14,599 nt of DNA from contig JBBRGI010000059.1 of assembly GCA_038240855.1 (NCBI GenBank), positions 1-14,599 of the forward strand, in the 5' to 3' direction. The stretch is from JAAFHB01 sp038240855 (GTDB taxonomy: Bacteria > Bacteroidota > Bacteroidia > Bacteroidales > Prolixibacteraceae). Below, in pieces: positions 1-7,255 of this stretch (position 1 is its first letter; each line of letters starts with the position of its first letter). The notes beneath the pieces are model-generated. The model was not told where the DNA came from. It ran no database searches and saw nothing but the letters and a program-made list of their open reading frames with translations. The position numbers and the translations under genes are program-made.

Positions 1-600
1 AATAACAAACCCAAATCTGTTTCAACTATCGCAAGATACCGTATAGCGGAGGGAGCCCTAGATGAGAGTCGCAAGTTATATGAAGATCTGGTAACCAATC
101 AGAGTGCCGGGATATACCGGATGCTTGTTCAGAAACAAGAAAACGGGAAATCGATTATTGAATCGGCTTCAATGGAATATGTAAGTGATCGTTTTTGCGA
201 CCATTTCGAAGTTGAAAAGGCCGGATTTTTAAAAAACGCAATTGTCGAAGCTTTTAGTAAAATACATCCTGACGATATACACGACTTTGTAATATCGAAC
301 GAAATTGCCCAGCAATCACTTGAACCGTATATCCGGGAAACGAGATTATTGATCGGAGATCGGATAAAATGGCTCAGGTTCGAATCAAGTCCCAGAAAAC
401 TGGAAAATGGAAGTACACGATGGACAGGTGTCACGATCGATATAACGAAGCAAAAACTTGATGAAGAGGCTTTAAAACGTAAAATAAGTGAACTGGAGAT
501 CTATTACGAGCTCGCTATTACACGCGAACACAAAATGATTGCTTTGAAAAGTGAAATCAATCTGTTACTTCAGCGTGCAGGAGAAAAGGCAAAATATTAG
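1..600 (+). CDS. PAS-domain sensory protein, C-terminal part (5' end outside window)
   Basis: The reading frame is open from the first base, so the gene begins upstream; the ATG at 121 lies inside the PAS fold and is not the start. About 199 residues are visible. A short helical linker (ESRKLYEDL) leads into one PAS/PAC domain, roughly codons 20-155, which ends in the usual exit sequence GVTIDITKQK. A charged, probably coiled-coil tail follows, with REHKMIALKSEINLL, a motif common after PAS domains in multi-PAS sensors, and then the stop codon. No HisKA, HATPase, GGDEF or receiver domain follows, so the protein ends on a sensor module; any output domain must lie in the missing N-terminal part. 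No membrane segment is visible. The multi-PAS histidine kinase starts 183 bases downstream on the same strand, so a shared signalling role is plausible but inferred. Family assignment is sure; ligand and output are unknown. Confidence 0.85.
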   Translation, partial: NNKPKSVSTIARYRIAEGALDESRKLYEDLVTNQSAGIYRMLVQKQENGKSIIESASMEYVSDRFCDHFEVEKAGFLKNAIVEAFSKIHPDDIHDFVISNEIAQQSLEPYIRETRLLIGDRIKWLRFESSPRKLENGSTRWTGVTIDITKQKLDEEALKRKISELEIYYELAITREHKMIALKSEINLLLQRAGEKAKY

Positions 601-716
601 GCATGAGATTTATTTTTAATGTTTTGTTGATCAATGACTTGTGATTTTTTTATAAATAATAGGATTTGTAGTGGACATAAAAGCACCAGATACCTGTAAA
701 GATTTGAAAAAACGAT

Positions 717-724
717 TATTTTTG
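717..724 (+). promoter_or_regulatory. Candidate -7 element for the hybrid kinase gene
   Basis: TATTTTTG matches the Bacteroidota -7 consensus TAnnTTTG exactly and lies about 60 bases before the TTG start at 784. No convincing -33 TTTG is found at the expected distance, and the region is AT-rich, so a chance match is possible. The rest of the 183-base gap (601-783) shows no gene and no terminator hairpin. Confidence 0.3.
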
Positions 725-783
725 AAAAATTGCCCGACCTCTCTGAAATAACAAATGTTAAGAACAGCAAAAACTATTGAGAG

Positions 784-3700
784 TTGAATTTTGAAAACAG
801 AATCAAAAAGATATTGGCAATTGATGATATTGACGATAATCTTAATGTGTTACAGGTTTTAATTGCTGAAGCTTTTCCAGGAATTAAATTTTTAAGTGCC
901 AGATCAGGTTTCGAGGGTTTAGCACTTTGTCACCGGGAAATGCCCGATGTGGTATTGCTGACTGTTGCGATGCCCGGGATGGACGGTTATGAAGTGTGTA
1001 AAACCTTGCGAGCAGATCAATTGCTTAAATCTGTTCCTGTTATACTGATTACGGCTGATACGACTGATCGTGATAGCAGGAAAAAGGGACTCGAATGTGG
1101 TGCTGACGCATTCCTGACAAAACCCGTAGATATATACGATCTCACCGCCCAGATTCGTGCAATGCTGCGTATCAGGGAAGGTGATGACTATAAGCAATAT
1201 GAGAAAGAGCGCCTTCAGGAAGCAGAATCTGCATTATTACATAGAACAAAAGCATTTCAGAATTATTTTCAGAATTGTTCTGTGGGTATGAGTGTGACCT
1301 CGCCGGATAAAAAATGGCTTGAAGTGAATCAAAGTCTTTGCCAGATGTTAGGTTATGAAAAAGAGGAACTTGTATCAATGAATTGGAGTGATTTAACTTA
1401 CCCCGATGATTTGGAAAAAAACATCGATTTGATCTCCAAAATGGCCGTCGGAAAATCAGATCATTTTGATCTTGATAAAAGGTTTATTCGAAAAGATGGT
1501 ACAATATTGTACGCTTCACTATCTGCAGTGTGCGACCGTAATCCTGACGGGTCGCTAAATCATATTCTTGCCTCATATATTGACGTCACTGCCCGTCATC
1601 TGGCGGAGGAGGCTAACCGGCAGGAGCGCTCCCTGCTTAGAACACTTATTGATAATTTGCCCGATAGTATCTATGTTAAGGACGCTCATTGTCGAAAGAT
1701 TATAGCCAATAAAGCTGATCTTAAGCATATGGGTTATATTTCCACATCTGAAATTTTTGGTAAAACGGATATGGAAATATTCCCGGATGCCGACGGTACG
1801 CAGGGGTATCTTGAGGATTTGCAGGTTATTCAGACTGGACTACCGCTGAGTAATATGGAATCAGTTTTTACTGGTTCAGATGGAAAGATACATTGGAGAA
1901 TTACTTCCAAATATCCTTTTTTTGATGATAACCTGAAAGTACAGGGATTGGTGGGAATTGGGTTTGATATTACCGACCGAAAACTGACCGAAGAGGCATT
2001 AAAAGCGAGTGAGGAACTCTACCGTAACCTGGTCGAAAAATTGCCTGATGGCGTTTACAAAAGTTCGCAGGAAGGTAAATTCATATCCGTGAACCCTGCA
2101 ATGATTAAAATGTTAGGGTACGACAGCAAAGAAGATCTGTTGGGGGTAGATATAAAGAGTGAATTATACTGTGATCCCGAAGATCGCCACGGTTCAGTCT
2201 CTAATGAGTCAGGCAACGAATTTGGTGTCTTTAAATTAAAGCGAAAAGATTTTTCCGAAATATGGGTAGAGGACCATAGCTGGTACAATACTGATGAGAA
2301 AGGGAATATTCTTTTTCACGAAGGTATTATCAGGGATGTGACTGATCGTAAAAGAGATGAAGACCGGTTGAGAAGTCTTTCCCGGGCCGTGGAACAGAAT
2401 CCGGTTTCTATTATGATAACTGATACTTGGGGAAGGATTGAATATGTAAATCCAAAATTTTCTGAACTGACTGGTTATTCCTCTGATGAGGTAATTGGTC
2501 GAAATCCCAGGTTATTAAAATCGGGTTCGACAACTCCGGAGGAATACAGTAAAATATGGAAAATTATTTGTGCGGGAGGTGAATGGAAAGGTGAGTTTAA
2601 AAATATAAAGAAAAGCGGAGAGGAATATTACGAAAATGCGTTAATCTCGCCCATTAAAGATGAAAAAGGACGAATCACCCATTTTCTTGCTGTTAAAGAG
2701 GATATCACTGAACGCAAACATGCGGAAGAGACGATTACGGAGATAAACAGAAAGCTTGCGTACGCTCAGCAAATTGCTCACATTGGCAATTGGGAAATTT
2801 ATCTCCCGACCGGCGAATTGCATTGGTCAGAGGAGATGAATCAGGTTATGAGCTTTACATCAGTCTTGCCTGTTAATATCTCGGAGATTGTAAAAATCTT
2901 TCCACCTGAGGAATATAAACGCTTTAGCATTGCAATTAATGCAGCTATAGTGAATGGTGCGCCCTATAGTATGGATTATCGAATAATCGGAAGCGATGGT
3001 ATCGTCCGGTATATTCACGACGAAGGAGAGATTGCCAGCGATGAGCACGGATCCCCAACCTGGATGTATGGTACCACCCAGGATATTACAGAACGCAAGC
3101 AAGCTGAACTAGCTTTACAGGAGAGCAATGAGCTTAATAATTCACTCCTGCAAAGTATTCCATTCGGTATGGACATTGTGGATGAATATGGAAATGTTCT
3201 TTTCCAAAGCGAAATCCTCGAAAAACTTTACGATCATAAAGCCATCGGTCAAAAATGTTGGAACCTCTACCGTGATAATCATTCCCAATGCATCGATTGT
3301 CCTCTATATTCTGACATAGAAATCGGAATGACTAAAATATCGGAAACTGCCAATGTTTTTGGTGGAAGGATTTTCCAGATTAATCATACCGGTATGTTAT
3401 TCCAGGGTAAGAAAGCTATTCTTGAGATATTTCAGGATATTACTGAAAAAAAAGAGGTAGAGAAAAGGGTGAAATTATTGGCTCATTCGTTAGAGGGTAT
3501 CAGTGAATGTGTTTCAATCACTGATACTGAAGATATATTGATTTATGTAAATGAATCCTTTGTTCAAACCTATGGATATACAGAACAGGAACTGATCGGA
3601 AAACATATTAGTATTGTGCGCTCTCCCGATACTGCGAATGGACAGGTGAGTGATATTCTTCATGAAACAATCGAAGGGGGTTGGAGAGGAGAGATTATGA

Positions 3701-4590
3701 ACAGGAGTAAGGATGGAACGGTATTCCCCATATTACTTTCTACTTCTGTAATTAAGGATGAGAATGAAATTCCCATTGCTTTGATTGGTGTTGCAATTGA
3801 TGTCTCTGAAATGAAAAAAAACAGGGAGGAATTAATCGCCGCAAAAGAGTCTGCTGAGGAAAGTAACCGGCTGAAATCGGCGTTTTTAGCTACGATGAAC
3901 CACGAATTGCGTACTCCGCTTAATCATATTCTTGGTTTTAGTGAATTAATTATGTCGGGTGTTGCTACCGAAGATAATATCAGTTTTGCTTCCAGTATTC
4001 AAACCAGTGGTCAAAGTCTGCTTTCGATTATCGAGGGTGTTTTTGACCTTGCACTTTTGGAGCAGTCAAATATTAAACTTCGGAAACAGACATTCAGCCT
4101 GATGGATAATTTCATGGAGAATAAAGCTTCGTTCGACAATATTTTGCGGACTTCTGCCAGGCATGAACAGATAAATCTCATTTTTAAACCTGATTCACAC
4201 TGGCTCTCGAGTTATGTGACTGCCGACAGAAGTAAAATCAATCAGGTTCTTACAAATTTGTTTAAAAATGCGGTCAAATTCACTCAGAAAGGAACGATTG
4301 AATTCGGATATAAGATCGAACATGAGTCCAGTTTGATGTTTTACTTAAAGGATACAGGTATTGGAATTGAGAAGGAGAAACAAAGCATTATCTTCGATTT
4401 TTTCAGACAAGGTGATGATTCATTTACAAGGGTCTATGGAGGTATTGGAATAGGATTAGCTATATCACAAAAAATCACCCAAATTTTAAAAGGCGAATTG
4501 AAAGTGATTTCAGAACCAGGGAAAGGAAGTACATTTTCGTTAACCGTTCCTGTCGAACTTTCAAGGAAAAACGAAAGTAAAGATATGTGA
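784..4590 (+). CDS. Hybrid histidine kinase: receiver, seven PAS domains, HisKA, HATPase
   Basis: This is a soluble 1268-residue sensor kinase with no visible membrane segment. The order is: receiver domain (about 8-130), then PAS/PAC domains at about 158-275, 283-400, 408-524, 529-646, 655-772, 780-893 and 897-1016, a short coiled coil, HisKA (phosphoacceptor His1040 in NHELRTPLN) and HATPase_c (N box Asn1162, G1 box DTGIGI from Asp1190, G2 box GGIGIGLAI after Tyr1218). All kinase motifs look intact, so it should autophosphorylate and pass phosphate to a separate partner. The receiver keeps the acidic pair Asp14/Asp15, Thr90 and Lys113, but Thr60 replaces the phosphoacceptor Asp (LLTVAMPGMDG), so it probably cannot be phosphorylated normally. 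PAS 6 has Cys825, Cys836 and Cys839. The TTG start is chosen because an in-frame stop lies at 778-780 and the receiver fold begins a few residues later; there is no good ribosome binding site. Signals and regulon are unknown. Confidence 0.9.
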   Translation: MNFENRIKKILAIDDIDDNLNVLQVLIAEAFPGIKFLSARSGFEGLALCHREMPDVVLLTVAMPGMDGYEVCKTLRADQLLKSVPVILITADTTDRDSRKKGLECGADAFLTKPVDIYDLTAQIRAMLRIREGDDYKQYEKERLQEAESALLHRTKAFQNYFQNCSVGMSVTSPDKKWLEVNQSLCQMLGYEKEELVSMNWSDLTYPDDLEKNIDLISKMAVGKSDHFDLDKRFIRKDGTILYASLSAVCDRNPDGSLNHILASYIDVTARHLAEEANRQERSLLRTLIDNLPDSIYVKDAHCRKIIANKADLKHMGYISTSEIFGKTDMEIFPDADGTQGYLEDLQVIQTGLPLSNMESVFTGSDGKIHWRITSKYPFFDDNLKVQGLVGIGFDITDRKLTEEALKASEELYRNLVEKLPDGVYKSSQEGKFISVNPAMIKMLGYDSKEDLLGVDIKSELYCDPEDRHGSVSNESGNEFGVFKLKRKDFSEIWVEDHSWYNTDEKGNILFHEGIIRDVTDRKRDEDRLRSLSRAVEQNPVSIMITDTWGRIEYVNPKFSELTGYSSDEVIGRNPRLLKSGSTTPEEYSKIWKIICAGGEWKGEFKNIKKSGEEYYENALISPIKDEKGRITHFLAVKEDITERKHAEETITEINRKLAYAQQIAHIGNWEIYLPTGELHWSEEMNQVMSFTSVLPVNISEIVKIFPPEEYKRFSIAINAAIVNGAPYSMDYRIIGSDGIVRYIHDEGEIASDEHGSPTWMYGTTQDITERKQAELALQESNELNNSLLQSIPFGMDIVDEYGNVLFQSEILEKLYDHKAIGQKCWNLYRDNHSQCIDCPLYSDIEIGMTKISETANVFGGRIFQINHTGMLFQGKKAILEIFQDITEKKEVEKRVKLLAHSLEGISECVSITDTEDILIYVNESFVQTYGYTEQELIGKHISIVRSPDTANGQVSDILHETIEGGWRGEIMNRSKDGTVFPILLSTSVIKDENEIPIALIGVAIDVSEMKKNREELIAAKESAEESNRLKSAFLATMNHELRTPLNHILGFSELIMSGVATEDNISFASSIQTSGQSLLSIIEGVFDLALLEQSNIKLRKQTFSLMDNFMENKASFDNILRTSARHEQINLIFKPDSHWLSSYVTADRSKINQVLTNLFKNAVKFTQKGTIEFGYKIEHESSLMFYLKDTGIGIEKEKQSIIFDFFRQGDDSFTRVYGGIGIGLAISQKITQILKGELKVISEPGKGSTFSLTVPVELSRKNESKDM

Positions 4591-4671
4591 TTCCGGTGAT
4601 TTGGCAAAACAGTGGCCCAGTTATTATCAGTGGTTTAAGTCTGTTGGTTCATTTTCCGTATATTAGGTTGT

Positions 4672-5046
4672 CTATCTCAGGTCGTAGCCAAATGGATACA
4701 TTGCAAGTCGCATCAGTTTAAAATGTTGTAGCCCAAATGGTATTCCAATTATCGTGATGCACAGTAAAATCCCAAAGACCAGTTCAGTCAGGGCAATCCA
4801 GATTCCTGCAAAAATTATCCAGATCAGGTTAAGCAGGAAGGATATCACAGGGATTGAATTACCAGTAGGTACGATTTCCCGGCCGAACGGCGCCAGATGT
4901 GCAATTCCTATTTTCATGGCCTGAAATCCCCATGGTATACCTAATATTGTAAGACAGAGCAGAAAACCTCCCCAAAGATACCCCAGACAAGTAAATAAAC
5001 CTCCGAAAATCAACCAGATTACATTTCCTATTAATCGCATAGCCAT
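4672..5046 (-). CDS. yccF: YccF family (DUF307) small inner membrane protein
   Basis: A 124-residue, very hydrophobic protein made of two similar halves. Each half has a long membrane stretch (about 8-35 and 68-100) followed by the family signature: ILGIPWGFQ...LAPFG at about 35-55 and IIGIPFGLQ...MYPFG at about 99-120. This duplicated GIP[WF]G...PFG pattern is diagnostic of the YccF family, whose biochemical function is not established. Length is close to family members (E. coli YccF is about 148 residues). The start could be ATG at 5046 or the one at 5040 (MRLIGN); both fit and neither has a clear ribosome binding site. It is convergent with the histidine kinase gene (81 bases between stops, no clear terminator) and lies downstream of the peroxidase gene on the same strand, with a terminator hairpin between them, so it is probably transcribed mostly on its own. 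Confidence 0.85.
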   Translation of the reverse strand: MAMRLIGNVIWLIFGGLFTCLGYLWGGFLLCLTILGIPWGFQAMKIGIAHLAPFGREIVPTGNSIPVISFLLNLIWIIFAGIWIALTELVFGILLCITIIGIPFGLQHFKLMRLAMYPFGYDLR

Positions 5047-5094
5047 TATGTTAGTTCAAACGCAAGATACAATTATTTATGGTAAAAATCAACT

Positions 5095-5126
5095 GCTAAA
5101 AGCCGGGGCTGATCAGGCTCCGGCTT
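5095..5126 (-). terminator. Rho-independent terminator behind the peroxidase gene
   Basis: AGCCGGGGC (5101-5109) pairs with 5117-5125 (GCTCCGGCT) in a 9-bp GC-rich stem with one G-U pair and a loop of about 7 bases. On the minus strand the stem is followed by UUUU, as expected of an intrinsic terminator about 45 bases past the peroxidase stop codon. On the + strand the tail is not a U run, so it acts for the minus-strand transcript. Confidence 0.6.
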
Positions 5127-5170
5127 CTGTATTTCAATAAATATGTAAAAGTAACCGGTCTCTGCCGAAA

Positions 5171-5722
5171 TTAATTTGTCTTCTTTCCTTCGATCCAACT
5201 GATAATTTTTTCCGAATCGGGTTTTTCTTTGGGTGTTACGAAGCCAACCAGTTTGCCCTGCTCATCAATCATGAATTTTTGAAAATTCCAGGTTACCGGG
5301 GCATCCAATATTCCATTTATCGATTTGGAAGTTAGCCATTTGTAAAGCGGATCGATATCCTCTCCCTTGACTGAAATTTTAGACATCATTGGGAAGCTGA
5401 CCCCGTAATTTCTGGTACAAAATTCTTTGATCTCGCTGTTGGTACCAGGTTCTTGATTCGAAAAGTTATTTGCCGGAAAACCAACAATTACAAAATTGCG
5501 GTCCCTGTAAGTGTCATATAGTTTTTGAAGTGTCTCGTACTGAGGGGTCAGACCACATTTTGAAGCTGTGTTTACCACCAGCACTTTTTTCCCCTTTAGC
5601 GTAGAGAGGTCAAAGGGAGCACCTTCGAGTGTTGTGACTTTAAAATCATAGAGGGTTTTGCCCTGCGCAGATACACCTAATACAAGTGTCAGTAAAATAC
5701 CTGCTAAAAATAATTTTTTCAT
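5171..5722 (-). CDS. Exported glutathione peroxidase-family thiol peroxidase
   Basis: A 183-residue protein with a clear signal peptide (Lys2-Lys3, hydrophobic stretch 4-18, likely cleavage after SAQ at about 20), so it should act in the periplasm or be anchored outside the cytoplasm. The mature part is a complete glutathione peroxidase fold: peroxidatic Cys56 in NTASKCGLT, Gln94 in NQEPG, Trp149-Asn150 in TWNFQKF, and a candidate resolving Cys106 in EFC. These make up the catalytic tetrad. It uses Cys, not selenocysteine. Cysteine-type members with a resolving Cys are mostly thioredoxin-dependent reducers of hydroperoxides, so the real donor is probably a thioredoxin-like protein rather than glutathione. 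The middle Cys of many homologues (FPCNQF) is Ala88 here. ATG at 5722 is the natural start because the signal peptide begins there. It reads away from dnaX and is followed by a terminator. Confidence 0.92.
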   Translation of the reverse strand: MKKLFLAGILLTLVLGVSAQGKTLYDFKVTTLEGAPFDLSTLKGKKVLVVNTASKCGLTPQYETLQKLYDTYRDRNFVIVGFPANNFSNQEPGTNSEIKEFCTRNYGVSFPMMSKISVKGEDIDPLYKWLTSKSINGILDAPVTWNFQKFMIDEQGKLVGFVTPKEKPDSEKIISWIEGKKTN

Positions 5723-5744
5723 TTCTATCTGTTAATTGTTTAAA

Positions 5745-5752
5745 CGAAAATA
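5745..5752 (-). promoter_or_regulatory. Possible -7 element for the peroxidase gene
   Basis: Read on the minus strand this is TATTTTCG, one mismatch from TAnnTTTG, 22 bases before the ATG. No clear -33 element is seen, so this is a weak call. Confidence 0.2.
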
Positions 5753-5965
5753 CTTAATGATAATTCTATAACGGATAAAATGGAGAATTGTTTTGAGACT
5801 GAATTTAATTCTGTTGTGCAGATATTTTTGATGCGCATTTCGAGATTTTCGATGCAAAGTGACGAAACGATCCGGGATGTTAGCCTATAAAATCAATCTC
5901 ATTCAGCGGCAAAAGAATCCTCAATCAAATCAGGAAAGATTTCCGGTCAGCAGCTAAGAAAAGAA

Positions 5966-5993
5966 TTGAAAACGAAAATAATTTATACTTTTG
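5966..5993 (+). promoter_or_regulatory. Candidate upstream promoter of dnaX
   Basis: TTG at 5966-5968 and TACTTTTG at 5986-5993 (exact TAnnTTTG) are separated by 17 bases. The spacing is the same as in the second candidate 65 bases downstream, which supports both as tandem promoters. Confidence 0.4.
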
Positions 5994-6030
5994 CAGTATT
6001 ACAAATAAGTTAATTAATTGCAAAAGGCAG

Positions 6031-6058
6031 TTGAAATAATGGGTTTGTACTATATTTG
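6031..6058 (+). promoter_or_regulatory. Candidate downstream promoter of dnaX
   Basis: TTG at 6031-6033, a 17-base spacer and TATATTTG at 6051-6058, an exact TAnnTTTG followed by TA. Transcription would start near 6065, giving a leader of about 65 bases before the ATG at 6131. Confidence 0.5.
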
Positions 6059-6130
6059 TACCTTTCAATTGCAACTTATTGATTGTTACTACTCATTATA
6101 TTCGGCTTCCAAATACGCCCTTTAAGTTTT

Positions 6131-7255
6131 ATGGAAAATTATCTTGTTTCAGCACGTAAATATCGCCCCGATACCTTTAACTCGGTAGTTGGACAGCCTT
6201 CGATTACCTCGACGTTAAAAAATGCCATTCGAAGCAATCATCTGGCCCATGCGTATCTCTTTTGCGGTCCGAGAGGAGTCGGAAAAACCACATCTGCCCG
6301 GATTTTTGCAAAAACAATCAATTGTCTGAACCTTGGTGCCGATACTGAGCCATGCAATCAATGCGAATCATGTTTATCCTTTGGTGAGAACCGTTCATAT
6401 AACATACACGAACTTGATGCTGCCTCGAATAATTCGGTCGACGATATCCGATCTCTGGTCGATAAGGTCAGAATTCCTCCTCAGATCGGAAAATACAGCG
6501 TATATATTATCGATGAGGTTCACATGTTGTCGGCTTCGGCGTTCAATGCCTTTTTAAAAACACTTGAAGAACCTCCGGCACATGCCATCTTTATCCTCGC
6601 CACGACCGAAAAACATAAAATCCTGCCCACGATCTTATCCAGGTGCCAGATTTACGATTTTAACAGGATCTCAATTCCTGATATCGAAAAATATCTTCGT
6701 GAAGTTGCCAGTAAAGAGAATGTTAATGCTGAGCCGGAAGCCCTGAATGTAATTGCTCAGAAAGCGGATGGGGCTATGCGCGATGCACTGTCGATCTTTG
6801 ACCAGGTGGTTAGTTTCTGTGGTGCCAATGTTACCTATAAGGACACCATCGCCAATCTGAATGTTCTCGATTATGACTATTACTTTAAATTGACCGATTG
6901 TTTCCATAAAGGAGATATTTCCGGAACACTAATGATTTTCAGTGAGATTTTAGATAAAGGATTTAATGCTCATCATTTTGTTATGGGACTAAGTCAGCAT
7001 TTCAGGGACCTGCTGATTTGCAAGGATGCCGTCACCATTCAATTACTCGAAGTTGGGGGAGAGATTCGCGAACGATATAAAATTCAGGCAACGACCTGTT
7101 CTATAAATTTTTTAATCGGCGCGCTTCAATTGACTTCTGATTGCGACATTCAGTACAAATCGTCTTCGAACCAGCGTTTTCTGGTTGAGTTGACCCTGGT
7201 AAGAATCTCTCAATTGGAAGAGTTATTAAAAAAAAAACAGTTGATGACGCAATAA
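6131..7255 (+). CDS. dnaX: DNA polymerase III gamma/tau subunit, clamp-loader core (0 frame)
   Basis: This is the ATPase of the replication clamp loader. Domains in order: N-terminal VSARKYRP, Walker A GPRGVGKT (46-53, Lys52), a zinc module with Cys65, Cys75, Cys78 and Cys81, Walker B IIDEVH (Asp128-Glu129), the SRC arginine-finger motif (170-172), sensor 2 GAMRDAL, then the helical oligomerisation domain up to about 365. The ATG at 6131 is chosen over the in-frame TTG at 6083 because MENYLVSARKYRP is the normal DnaX N terminus. The frame enters a run of ten A (7228-7237) and stops at 7255, giving 374 residues. That is a gamma-like product: core complete, tau tail missing. The tail follows at once in the -1 frame. 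A fused product would be about 588 residues, a normal Bacteroidota tau length. Whether the break is programmed recoding, mutation or an assembly error is open. Confidence 0.93.
   Translation: MENYLVSARKYRPDTFNSVVGQPSITSTLKNAIRSNHLAHAYLFCGPRGVGKTTSARIFAKTINCLNLGADTEPCNQCESCLSFGENRSYNIHELDAASNNSVDDIRSLVDKVRIPPQIGKYSVYIIDEVHMLSASAFNAFLKTLEEPPAHAIFILATTEKHKILPTILSRCQIYDFNRISIPDIEKYLREVASKENVNAEPEALNVIAQKADGAMRDALSIFDQVVSFCGANVTYKDTIANLNVLDYDYYFKLTDCFHKGDISGTLMIFSEILDKGFNAHHFVMGLSQHFRDLLICKDAVTIQLLEVGGEIRERYKIQATTCSINFLIGALQLTSDCDIQYKSSSNQRFLVELTLVRISQLEELLKKKQLMTQ
7228..7237 (+). promoter_or_regulatory. A10 slippery run at the dnaX frame change
   Basis: Ten consecutive A are read in the 0 frame as TTA AAA AAA AAA CAG. 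The -1 frame is open from 7189, through the run, to the stop at 7894-7896, so a -1 shift or one extra A in the transcript joins the core to the tail. A purine-rich GGAAG (7216-7220) lies 7 bases upstream. No strong downstream hairpin was found. Homopolymer runs of this kind drive transcriptional slippage in Thermus dnaX, and they are also where assembly errors occur. Confidence 0.6.

Larger units (their letters stand above)
5723..6130. other. Divergent intergenic region between the peroxidase gene and dnaX
   Basis: About 400 bases without a recognisable gene on either strand. It must hold the promoter of the minus-strand peroxidase gene at its left end and that of dnaX at its right end, where two matches to the Bacteroidota promoter are found. 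The middle (about 5770-5960) holds small features only, such as the direct repeat TTTCGA at about 5838-5852 and the short inverted repeat GGAAAGATTTCC near 5932. I see no RNA gene or mobile element. Confidence 0.5.

Noticed and set aside
121..600. ATG at 121 as the start of a complete 159-residue protein
   Set aside because: The frame is open to the window edge and the preceding residues (ESRKLYEDLV...AGIYR) are the normal first part of the PAS domain.
6083..6130. In-frame TTG at 6083 as an earlier dnaX start
   Set aside because: The 16 extra residues are hydrophobic and unlike any DnaX N terminus; ATG at 6131 gives the canonical beginning, and both promoter candidates lie just upstream of 6083, one ending 25 bases before it.
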